A stretch of 64,000 nt of DNA, from positions 14,757,405 to 14,821,404 of the forward strand of contig NC_092216.1 of NCBI RefSeq assembly GCF_030445035.2. Reading direction: 5' to 3'. The position numbers and the translations under genes were made by a program. The notes beneath the pieces are model-generated. The model saw only the letters and a program-made list of their open reading frames with translations, had not been told where the DNA came from and did not search any database. Below are positions 34,640 through 46,756 of this stretch, piece after piece (position 1 is the stretch's first letter; every line of letters starts with the position of its first letter). This DNA comes from Dasypus novemcinctus. Lineage: Eukaryota; Chordata; Mammalia; Cingulata; Dasypodidae.

Positions 34640-36360
34640 ATACATAATCCTGACAAATCCAGAATATTTAATGAACTCCTGGAGCTCCACAGGAAAAGAG
34701 AAATAACCCAATAAAAAATGGGCCAAAGAATTGAACAGAACTTTCACAAACAGGATACACAAATGGTCAATAAGCAAAGCAAAAAGCGTTCAACATTACT
34801 ATTCATTGTAGAAAGGCAAATTAAGACCACAGTGAGAAACCCACTGCAAACTCACTGAAATGCCAAAATTAAAATACCAAGTGTTAATTAAGAAGTGAAA
34901 CAATTGGAGTTCTGTTACATTGCTGGTAGGACTATAAATCTTTACAACTGCTTTGGAAAACTGGCAGTATCTGCTGAAAAACAAATATAAACCTACCCAG
35001 CTATGACCCAGAAATTCCACTCCTAGATATATGTCCAAAGTGAAGAGAGTGTATATGTTCATCAAAATATATACAAGAAATGTTTGCGATAACTCTATTC
35101 ATGAAAGTTAAAAATTTTTACCAAGCCTAATGTCCATCAAGAGAATGAATTAAATTGTGTCATATTGCGGATCAGCGGAATATCCCTGTCTACATAAAAT
35201 AACATGACTTTAAAATGCTGTTTGACCTAATGTAAGGGGGAAATGGAAAGGAGAAATGAGTTTATATGGCTACGAGTCTCTAAAAAAGAGTCTGGAGGCT
35301 GTCAGAAGGATTGCCCTTATGCACAACTGAGCAGAGTCTGAGAGACAGATAAAGCAGATACAACCCCCAGATATCGGTTCCTTCGAGGGCTAAAGAGACC
35401 CATGGGAGTTATGGTCATGGCCGATGGGGTTAACTACCAGGTCAGATGGCCCCTCTTTGGAACTGGTGTTTATGTGTGATGAATCTGGACTCAGATGGGA
35501 TCTCTCTTCATAAGACTTTCATGCTAATGTGCTGGAGGTGCAGTTAGTGTCGGGGTTTAAGATATATTTAGGGGATTTGAATCTCTGGACTGACAATGTG
35601 ATAGCCAGGTCCTGAGCCTCAACAGACTCCAGCACCTACAATCTGACTTATTGGGCTCACCACACTCAGCTAAGATGGAGTTGAAGAAGGACAACCACCA
35701 CACCATGGAGCCTAGAGTGATTACAACTGAAAATGGGAGGATTACATCCAGCATCCATGTGGAATCTGAGCCTCCTCTTGACATAGAGGTGCAATGGACA
35801 CAACCAATCCAATGTCCACATAGAAAAGGTGGCATTGGATTGAAAAAAGTGGACATGATGGCTGATGGGTATGGGGAAAGGCAGGAAGAGATGAGAGGTG
35901 GAGGCGTCTTTGGGACATGGAGCTGCCCTGGATGGTGCTTCAGGGGCAATCACCGGACATTGTAAATCCTCACAGGGCCCACTGGATGGAATGGGGGAGA
36001 GTGTGGGCCATGGTGTGGACCGTTGACCATGGGGTGCGGGGGTGCCCAGAGATGTACTTGCCAAATGCAATGGATGTGTCATGATGATGGGAGGGAGTGT
36101 TGCTGGGGGGGGGAGAGGTGGGGTGGGGGTGGTAGGGTTCAATGGGACCTCATATATATATATTTTAATGTAATATTATTACAAAGTCAATAAAAATAAA
36201 TAAAGAAAGAAAGAAAGAAAAAAAATTGTGTCATATTCGTAAAATGGAATATTACATAGATTAAAAGGAATGCACTTCAGATATATCCAGTGATATGGAT
36301 GAATATCATAGACATGTTGAGCAAAAAATGTCAGGCACAGAAGAGTACATGGAATATAAT
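34640..36360 (+). repeat. Old L1 3' fragment split by a younger L1
   Basis: Segments 34640-35166 and 36223-36360 join into one old L1 ORF2 3' end/UTR ('gaacagaactttcacaaac', 'aaatggaatattacatag'). The interval 35167-36222 is inserted. Confidence 0.7.
35167..36222 (+). mobile_element. Younger L1 3' end inserted in the old L1
   Basis: Plus-strand L1 3'-UTR of about 1 kb ending 'aatgtaatattattacaaag' plus A-rich (gaaa)n tail. Perfect 15-bp target-site duplication, aaattgtgtcatatt, at 35152-35166 and 36223-36237. The first about 60 bp does not match other L1 3' UTRs and may be a 5' junction addition. About 96% identical to 16655-17176. Confidence 0.9.
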
Positions 36361-37404
36361 TTATTTTTTGAAATACCTTTATTGAGGTATAATTCACATA
36401 CCATACAATTCACCCATTTTAAAATTTACAATTCAATGGATTTTAGTATATTCAGTCATGTGCAACCATCACCACAGTTAATTTTGCAACATTCCTTCAC
36501 CTGAAAAAGAAATCCTATACCTCCCCAACTACCCCCACCCCTATCACTCCTACCCCAGCCTTAAGTGATCACTAATCCAATTTCTGCCTCTACAACTTTG
36601 TATATTCTGGACATTTCCATAAATGAAATCATATAATATGTAGTCTTTTGTGACTGGCTTCTTTCACTTGGCGCATTTTCAAGGTTCATCCATATTATAG
36701 CATTTATCATTTCTTTTTATTGCCAAATAAAGGTCGTTTATCTGTTCATCACATGACGGACATTTGAGTTGTTTTTGCCTTTTTGCTATTATTATTAATG
36801 CTACTATAAACATCTGTATACAACTTTTAGTCTGAACATATGTTTTCATTTCTCTTGGGTATATACCTACATACATTCGCACCAGCAGTGCATGAGAGTT
36901 CTCCTGATTCTCATGATTGCTTATTATCTGAATTTTTTAATCTAGCCATCCTAGTGGGTATGAAATGATATAGCATTGTGTTTTGATTTGCATTTTCCTG
37001 ATGACTAATAATGCTGAGCATCTTGTCAACATTACAAGATCCCTTCTATTCCTAGTATGTTGAATGCTTTGTCATGAAAGGGAATTGGATTTTTGTGAAA
37101 TATTTTTTCTCTATTGAGATGATCTTGTGGTTTTTATTTTAATTCTGTCAGTACGATGTATTACATAAATTGATATTTGGATATTAAAATATTGCATTTT
37201 TGAGATAAATCCCACCTGGTCATGGTGTATAATTCTTTTTGTATGTTACTTTATTCAGTTTGCAATATTTTGTTGATGATTTTTGTGTCCATGTTCACCA
37301 GAAGTATTAGTCATAGTTTAACTTTTCTCATGATGTCTTTGTCTGATTTTGGTATCAAGGTTAATACTGGCCTCATAGAAGAAATTGAGGAATGTTTCTT
37401 CCTC

Positions 37405-37496
37405 TTTTATTTTTTCTTTAGGAGGTACAAGGGATTGAAACCAGGACCTCGTACATAAGAAGCAGGCACCCAGCCACTGTGCTACATCTGCTCCCC
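37405..37496 (-). repeat. Short DAS SINE head
   Basis: Reverse of the tRNA-like head only: 'ttaggaggtacaagggattg' through 'gctacatctgctccc'. Confidence 0.8.
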
Positions 37497-37508
37497 AATG
37501 AGAGTTGG

Positions 37509-37621
37509 GGTTTTTTTTTTTTTTTGGTTTGTTTTGGCTTTTTTAGGAGGTACCAGGATTCAAACCCAGGACCTCATACCTGGGAAGCAGGTGCTCAACC
37601 ACTTGAGCTACATCCCCTCCC
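37509..37621 (-). repeat. Short DAS SINE head with T-rich border
   Basis: Second reverse head-only copy: 'ttaggaggtaccaggattca' through 'cttgagctacatcccctccc', preceded by a T15 run (its A-tail). Confidence 0.85.
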
Positions 37622-38380
37622 CTGTTTTTTTTTTTTTTTGTGTGTGAAGAATTGGTATTATTTTTTCTTTAACTAGAAGAATTCAATGGTAAAGCTGTTT
37701 GAGCTCTCCTTTTGGGTCATTTCTTTAATTAAAAATTGTATCTCTTCCCTTGCTTTAGGTCTATTCAGATTGTCTGTTTCTCTTGAATCAGTGTTAGTAG
37801 TTCTTTCTAGGAAATTGTCCATTTCATCTAAGTATCTAATTTATTGGCATACAATTGTTCGTAGTATTCTTTTATAATCCTTTCTATTTCTGTAATGTAA
37901 GTAATAATGTCCCTCTTTCACTTCTGATTCTACTAATTTGAATCTTCTTTATTTTTTTTCTTGGTCAATCTACTTAAAGTTTTGTCAATTTTGTTAATCT
38001 TTCCAAAGAACCAGTTTTTTATTTCATTGATTTTCTCTATAGTTTTTCAATTCTCAATTTCATTAACCTCCACTCCAATCTTTATTTTGTCCTTTTGTTT
38101 GTTTTAGGTATAATTTCCTCTTCTTTTTTTCAGAGTCTAAAGTCAAAGGTTAAGTTATTAACTTGAGATCTTTCTATAGGCATTTATAGCTAAAAAATTT
38201 ACTGTAAGTACTACTTTAGCTACATCCAATAAGTTTTGGTTTGTTGTGTCTTCATTTTCATTTATCTCAAAGTATTTGTAATTGCTCTTTTGACTTCTTC
38301 TTTGATATATTGGATAACAGTGTGTTGTTTAATTTCCACATATCTGTGAATTTCCCAAAATCTTTCTGTTATTGATTTCT

Positions 38381-38780
38381 TTTTTTTTTAATTTCTCTCC
38401 CCTTCCTCCCTGCCCCAGTTGTCTGTTCTCTGTGTCTATTTGTTCTTCTTTGTCTGCTTCTGTTGTTGTCAGCGGTACGGGAATCTGTGTTTCTTTCTGT
38501 TGCGTCATCTTGTTGTGTCAGATCTCCGTGTGTGCGGCGCCATTCCTGGGCAGGCTGAACTTTCTTTCGCACTGGGTGGCTCTCCTTATGGGGTGCACTC
38601 CTTGCACATGGGGCTCCCCTACGCGGGGGACACTCCTGTGTGGTACAGCACTCCTTGTGCGCATCAGCACTGCATGTGGGCCAGCTCCACATGGGTCAAG
38701 GAGGCCCAGGGTTTGAACTGTGGACCTTGCATATGGTAGACGGATGCTCTAACCACTGGGCCAAGTCTGCTTCCCATCTA
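38381..38780 (-). repeat. Full-length DAS SINE
   Basis: Complete reverse copy with tRNA-like head, body and A-tail. Target-site duplication ttattgatttct at 38369-38380 and 38781-38792, inside the old L1. The protein-like frames here are SINE shadows. Confidence 0.92.
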
Positions 38781-39111
38781 TTATTGATTTCTAATTTAAT
38801 TCCATTGTGCTGGGAGAACATACTTTACACTGTGCCTGTACATTTTTTTAAAAGTTTTTTGAAGTTTGTTTTATGGCATAAAATAAGGTCTGTCCTAGAA
38901 AAGGTTCCATGTACACTGAGAAGAATATATATTCTGCTGTTATTGGATGAACTGTTTTATAGATGTCTGCTAAGTCTAGTTGGTTTATAGTTCTGTTCAA
39001 ATATTCTATTTTCTTTCGATCTTCTGCCTAGTTGTCCTAAGTATAAATCATTTTTATAAAGTTCAGGAACACACAAGCCTATCAATAATTGCATTAAATT
39101 TAATGTCCTAA

Positions 39112-39297
39112 ACCAGAGGTTTGCAAAGATTTTCTTAAAGGGCCAGATAATAAATATTTTAGGCTTGCAAGCCATATGGTCTCTATCACAACTACTCAAG
39201 TCCACAATTGTAGCAAGAAAGCAGGCATAGACAATATTTAAATAAATGGGTATGATTGTGCTCCAATAAAACTTTATTTACAAAAATAGGCAGTTGC
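39112..39297 (+). repeat. Non-autonomous hAT-type DNA transposon (MER-type)
   Basis: Reads 'ccagaggtttgcaaag...', 'aaagggccagataataaata', 'ttttaggcttgcaagccata', 'ggtctctatcacaactactc', 'ccaataaaactttatttac', matching a very common mammalian hAT MER element. The far terminal repeat is missing. I do not name the subfamily. Confidence 0.75.
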
Positions 39298-39788
39298 CAT
39301 CAATTGTCATTTGTTGCTCCCTTGTCTAAATGCACCAATTAAAAACCCCAAATTGCCATATTAGTCAAATATAGAGAAATCAATAGGTAAAAGTAAAAAT
39401 AAGAAAAAATATATCATGCAAACACTCAACAGAAGAAAGCTTGAATATGTATTTTAATGTCAGACAAAACTGACTACAGAACAAGGAATATTACTGGGGA
39501 TAAAGATAGACATAATGAAAAAGTGGTCAATTAGACCTGATAATATAACAATCCTAAATTTGTTTGCTTCAAATACATCAAGCCTCAAAACAAACAGCAC
39601 CAAAGCATCAAAATACATGAGTAAATATTGTTAGAACTGAAAAGAAGGAAAGTCAAATCCACAGTCACAGTTAAAAGATTTCAAGATTCCTCTTTTATTA
39701 ATCAGTAGAATAAGTGGACAGCCACTCAAAATGATATAGAAGATGTGAACAACACTATCAACCAACTTGATTTAATTTACATTTATAG

Positions 39789-40210
39789 GGAAGTGGATTT
39801 GACTCAACTGATAGAGCATCCATCTACCACATGGGAGGTCCAGGGTTCAAACCCAGGGCCTCCTGACCAGTGTGGTAAGCTGGCCCACGCACAGTGCTTA
39901 TGCACACAAGGAGTGCCATGCCATGCAGGGGTGTCCCCCATGTAGGGGAGCCTCACACATAAGGACTGCACCCTGTAAGGAGAGCTTCCCTGCACAAAAA
40001 AAAGCACAGCCTGCCCAGGAGTGGTGCTGCACCTACAGAGAGCAGATGCAGCAAGATGATGCAACAAAAAGAGACACAGATTCCCAGTGCTGCTGACAAG
40101 AAAGCAAGCAGACACAGAAGAACATGCAGTGAATGGACACAGAGAGCAGAAATGGGGAAGGGGGGTAGGGGAGAGAAATAAATAAAATAAAAAATAAATC
40201 TTTTTTAAAA
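39789..40210 (+). repeat. Full-length DAS SINE
   Basis: 'gggaagtggatttgactcaa' head, full body and 'gagagaaataaataaaat' tail. Perfect target-site duplication atttacatttatag at 39775-39788 and 40211-40224, inside the old L1 endonuclease region. Confidence 0.94.
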
Positions 40211-40892
40211 ATTTACATTTATAGAAAACTATAGCCAACAAGAGCAGAATACACTTTTTTTCAAATGCACATGGAACAGTCATCAAGATAGACCATATTC
40301 TGAATCATAAAACTAATCTCAAAAAAACTTTGAAAGTATTGAAATCATGGAAGTATGTCCTCTGACCATAATGGAATTAAACTATAAATCTATATTGCAA
40401 AGGTATCTGTATAGTCTCCCAAATATTGGGAAATTAAACAACATGTAAATAACCCATGGATCAAAGAGGAAGTTATAAGGGAAATTATTAGTATTTTGAA
40501 TTGATAAAAAATGGAAATATAAAAATTTGAGGACACAGTTAAAGCTGTATTAGAGGGAAATTTATGCATTAAACACTTCTATTAGAAAAGGAAGAACAGT
40601 CTCAAATAATCTAAACTATCACCTTAATAAACTAGGGGGAAAATCACAGATTAAATCCAGACAGACAGACAGAAAGAAAGAATAAAAATAAGGGCAGAAA
40701 TCAATAAAGTTTAAAACATAAAACAATACATAAAATCAGTGAAGCCAAAGCCTGGTTCTTTGAGATCAATAAAATGGATATACCTCTAGTCAGACTGATC
40801 CAGTAAGAGAAAAGACACAAATTACTAATATGAGGACTGAAAAAAGGTTGGAGGTGTATAACTACAGATCCTATAGAAATTTTAAAAGATAA

Positions 40893-42961
<2,069 letters not shown>

Positions 42962-43166
42962 CTCAGAACTCAAGTGGTTGAGCACCTGCTTCCCACATAC
43001 GAGGTCCCAGGTTCATTCCCAGTGCTTCCTAAAAACAAACAGCAAACAAATCAAAAAACCAACTCAGGGAAGCCAATGTGGCTCAGTACTTGAGCTCTGG
43101 CTTCCCACTTATGAGGTCCCAGGTTCAATCTCTGGCCCCAGCACCTCAAAAAAAAAAAAAAGAAGA
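42962..43166 (+). repeat. Two DAS SINE heads fused to the FAM193B retrocopy
   Basis: Two head-only units: 'ctcaagtggttgagcacctg' (42969) and 'agccaatgtggctcagtac' (about 43070). They are separated by a short A-rich linker (about 43030-43065) and end in an A-run at 43149-43166. No target-site duplication separates the first from the retrocopy. Confidence 0.82.
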
Positions 43167-44060
43167 AAAAGATAATCCAAATAATCCTATACTTACTACA
43201 TAAATTGAATTCATAGCTTAATTCTTCCAAGAAAGAAAACTTCACTGGCTAATTTTCCCAAACATTTAAAGAGCAAATAATACCAATTTTACACAAACTC
43301 TTCCAGAAATATAGAAGAGAAGGGCACACTTCCCAGGTCATTTTATGAAGTCATTATTACCCTGATACCAAAACCAGACAAAGACAATGCAAAAAAGGAA
43401 AACTAAAGACCAATATCCCTCATCAACATAGATACAGAAATCCTCAACAAAATATATAGCAAATTGAATTTAGTAATATATTAAAATGACAATATGTAAT
43501 AACCACGAGGTTTATCATAGGAATGCAAAGTTGTTTCAACACTATAAACTCAATCAATATAATTCACCATATCAACAGATTTAAAGAAGAAAATCATGAC
43601 CATCTCAGCAGACACAGAATAAGTATTTGACAAGGTTCAACATCCATTCGTACTTTTTTAAAAAAAAAAAAGCTCTCAGGAAACTAGGACTAGAAGGAAA
43701 GCTCCTCAGTCTGATTAAAGGCACCTACACACATACAAACACAAACACACAAAAATCCTATACCTAATATCATACTTAATGGCAAAAGACTGCATGATTT
43801 ACCCAAAAGATCAGAAACAACACAAGGATGTCTACTCTTACCACTTCTGTTCAACATAGTCCTGGAGGTCCTAGCCAGTGCATTAAGGCAAGCAAAAGAA
43901 AGGGGGGAGGGGAAGACATATAGCATGGAAAAGAATAAACAAAATTATTTCTGTTTGTAGGTGGCATAGTTGTCTGCTTAGAAAATCAAATCCAAATAAC
44001 CTACCAAAAAAAAAACAGTCACTGGAACTAATTAGTTAATAAGTTTTAAGATAAAAGATC

Positions 44061-45000
44061 AGGGAAGTAGATGTGGCTCAGGCAACTGAGCTCCCATCTA
44101 CCACATGGGCGGTCTGTGATTCGGTTACCAGTGCCTCCTAAAGAAGACAGCTAGGGGAAATGGATGTGACTCAACCAACTGGGCTTCCATCTACCATATA
44201 GGAGGTCCAGGGTTCAATGCCCAGGGCCTCCTGGTGAGGGCAAGCTGGCCCACACAGTGAGCTGGCCTACATGAGAATGTCACCCTGCACAGGAGTGCCA
44301 CCCAGTGCAGGAAAGCCACCCCACACAGGAGTGCCAGCCAAGGCAGAGAACTGGGACAGCAAGATGATGCAACAAGAGACACAGAGGAGAGAAAATAAGA
44401 AGACGTAGCAGAACAGGGGGTTGAGGTGGCACAAGAGAGTAATCACCTCTCTCCCACTCCAGAAGGTCCCAAGATCAGTTCCCAGAGCCCCCTAATGAGA
44501 ACACAAGTAGACACAGAAGAACACATGGCGAATGGACACAAAGAGCAGACAACAGGGCAGACAACGGGGGGAATCGGGAGGAATAAATAAAATAATTTTT
44601 TTTAAAAAGACAGCAAACTGGCATGATAGGGAGTCATGGCAGGTTGATACAACAAGATGATTCAACAAGAGATACAAGAAGAAAAACATAATGAGAGACA
44701 CAACAAAGCAGGAAGCAGAGGTTCCTGGTGCCTCCTAAAGAAAAGGAGCAAGGCAGCAAGCTGGCGTGATGGGCAGGCATGGCAAGCTGATGCCATAAGA
44801 GACACAAGAATAAAAAAACAAAATGAGAGACACAACAGGGCAGGGAACAGAGGTGGCTCGAGTGATTAGGAGACTGCTCCCCACATGGGAGGTTCCAGGT
44901 TTAGTTCCCGGTGCCTCCAAAGACACAGAACACAGCAAGTGCAAAAAATGAGGGAGTGGGGAGAAATAAATAAATAACAAAAATAGATCTTTAAAAATAA
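44061..45000 (+). repeat. Composite DAS SINE with another DAS nested inside
   Basis: Outer DAS-like unit at 44061-44151 resumes at 44607 and continues to about 45000 with two internal 'aagctggcgtgatgggcagg'-type repeats and a tail. The tail 'gagaaataaataaataac' is DAS-like. The interval 44152-44606 is an inserted copy. Confidence 0.8.
44152..44606 (+). repeat. DAS SINE nested in the composite DAS
   Basis: Starts 'aggggaaatggatgtgactc', has an internal second head-like part ('gaggtggcacaagagagtaa'), and ends in an A-rich tail. Target-site duplication aagacagc at 44144-44151 and 44607-44614. Confidence 0.82.
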
Positions 45001-45240
45001 AAAATATAAAAGGCCAATATGCAAAAATTCATTGTATACCTATTTACTAGCAATGAAATTCAGGATCAGGCAAAAACAATCAGTAATGATAAACGTTGTT
45101 ACCTCTAGTATGGTAGTATTGACTGGAAAGGAACACAAGGTAACCTTCTGGAGTATTGGAAGGGTTCTATATCATGATCTTGATAGTGTTTGCATGGGTT
45201 TAAACATGTAAAATTCAATGAGCTGTTTGTTTAACATGAG

Positions 45241-45832
45241 TGCACTTTATTCAGTTTATCATATGCATGGTGTCCCTCAAAACCTTTTAAACACTTCCAT
45301 CCACCAAGGGTGCGTGAAAACTATACCACAAAGTAGTACATGCCACTTGATAGGGGATTCTACACATTGTGGATACCCAAGAAATACTGTTGACTGAATA
45401 AATGAAACAATTTGGAAACTACTTTTCTTAAAGTAAAACCACGATCAGATTATACAGCATTGCATTTTCTGGTTAGCCCAGCCCTCAGAGTAAGCATGGA
45501 CCTAGAAAAAATTCACAGGAGTCAAGATATAAATTGGGTTGGAATTAGAATTCTTAGTGACAGCTGCCAGGACTTCTTCAGGCTAATTAGGACCATCATG
45601 GCAATAATTTCAGGAAGTGTAGGTAATGCTAGTGAATGCATTACAGGGTACTGAAAGTATTGATGATCTTATAGATTAAAAATATAAAAACATCTGTCAC
45701 AGAGGCCAACTATCTATTTGTAATTAAGATTTATTTTCCTCAACAAATAAACCTCCCCAGTAGAGGGATTAGTAGAAAAGAGAATAATGAAATGTAATCA
45801 CAGAGCATGTTGCGTTTTTGCCTCTTTCTTAG
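45241..45832 (+). other. Intron upstream of the TEX11 exon
   Basis: Not matched to a repeat. The 80-residue frame at 45412-45654 has no splice sites with the right properties and no known motif. The polypyrimidine tract 'gcgtttttgcctctttcttag' (45812-45832) precedes the exon. Confidence 0.55.
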
Positions 45833-45982
45833 GGGACTTCTCAAATGATTCATGTGAGACACTGCTTCTGCTGTATGAGTTTGAAGTTAAAGCCAAAATG
45901 AATGATCCATCACTGAACAGCTTCCTGGATTCAGTGTGGGAACGGCCTCATTTAGAAAGTAAAACATTTGAAATAATTGCAT
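45833..45982 (+). CDS. TEX11: Internal coding exon of TEX11 (SPO22/ZIP4-type meiosis protein)
   Basis: 150-bp exon. The acceptor is a good pyrimidine tract ending TTCTTAG at 45826-45832 and the donor is GTAAGA at 45983. Both splice sites are phase 1, so the exon is symmetric (50 codons). The frame reads [19 protein letters not shown], then [20 protein letters not shown] and [11 protein letters not shown], without a stop. This matches a segment of the TEX11 protein as I remember it (the LLLYEFE...AKMNDP...SFL-SVWE-P...ESKTFE-IA pattern). TEX11 is an X-linked TPR/SPO22-domain protein that promotes synapsis and crossover formation in male meiosis; its loss causes spermatogenic arrest. No other TEX11 exon is visible in the window, so the flanking introns are longer than 18 kb downstream and 45 kb upstream. 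Gene strand is plus. A duplicated pseudogene copy is possible, but the intact splice sites and frame argue against it. Confidence 0.8.
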
Positions 45983-46329
45983 GTAAGAACTATATTATGA
46001 TTTTCTAAAATACTTCTACTTGGTTCTTCTCTTTACTATTCTTACTTCCAATCTTACACTCCTCTGCACCCTCAGAGCACTTTGTTTCTCCCTATCTAAT
46101 GACATTCTTTTTTGTTTGAAATCTTATATTTATTGCCAATTTATATTGCTACAGTCAAAATGTAGTACAATAATTAATTCCTTTAATCTAGCAAGTAATA
46201 GGCTTCAAGAGTTTGATTTGGTTTGGTTTTGTACTATGTTGTTGCTAAATTTCACCTCATTCTTATCACAATTGTTTGACCATTGATGATGATGATATAT
46301 TACAGAAGACCTTCCTGGGTTTTTTTTTT
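45983..46329 (+). other. Intron downstream of the TEX11 exon
   Basis: T-rich sequence with no further exon signals or named repeat. Confidence 0.55.
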
Positions 46330-46751
46330 TCCTCTATTTTTTTAAGATTTATTTTTTATTTATTTCCCTCCCCTTCCCTCCCCCCCATTGTCTGCTCTCT
46401 GTATCCCTTCACTATGTGTTCTTCTGTGACTGCTTCTATCCTTGTCAGTGGCACCAGGAATCTGTTTCTTTTTGTTACATCATCTTGCTGTGTCAGCTCT
46501 CCGTGTGTGTGGTGCCATTCCTGGGCAGGCTGCACTTTCTTTTGCACTGAATGGCTCTCTTTACTGGGTGCACTCCTTGCGTGTGGGGCTCCCCTATGCG
46601 GGGGGCACACCTGCGTGGCAAGGCACTCCTTGTGCAACATCAGTACTGCACGTGGGCCAGCTCCACACAGATCAAGGAGGACCGGGGTTTGAACTGTGGA
46701 CCTTCCATGTGGTAGACAGACGCCCTATCCATTGGGCCAAGTCCACTTCCC
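46330..46751 (-). repeat. Full-length DAS SINE
   Basis: Reverse copy from T-rich tail ('ttttttaagatttatttttt') to head ('gggccaagtccacttccc'). The target-site duplication is unclear (ctcta-type T-rich). Abuts the L1 D 3' end. Confidence 0.9.
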
Positions 46752-46756
46752 ATTCT

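Larger units (their letters stand above)
36361..39085 (-). repeat. Old L1, minus strand, with three DAS insertions
   Basis: Starts with the ancient L1 3' end ('tttattgaggtataattcac', 'gtgcaaccatcaccacag') and continues through ORF2 pieces to about 39085. The endonuclease side ('ccattgtgctgggagaacat') is split by the 38381-38780 SINE. Very diverged; no coding capacity. Confidence 0.8.

Noticed and set aside
38369-38792. Cys/Ser-rich frames of 100-116 residues
   Set aside because: They recur at each DAS SINE (46356, 48892, 55740, 61505) and are SINE shadows.
45412-45654. 80-residue frame upstream of the TEX11 exon as another exon
   Set aside because: No acceptor/donor pair with matching phase and no known motif; probably intron.
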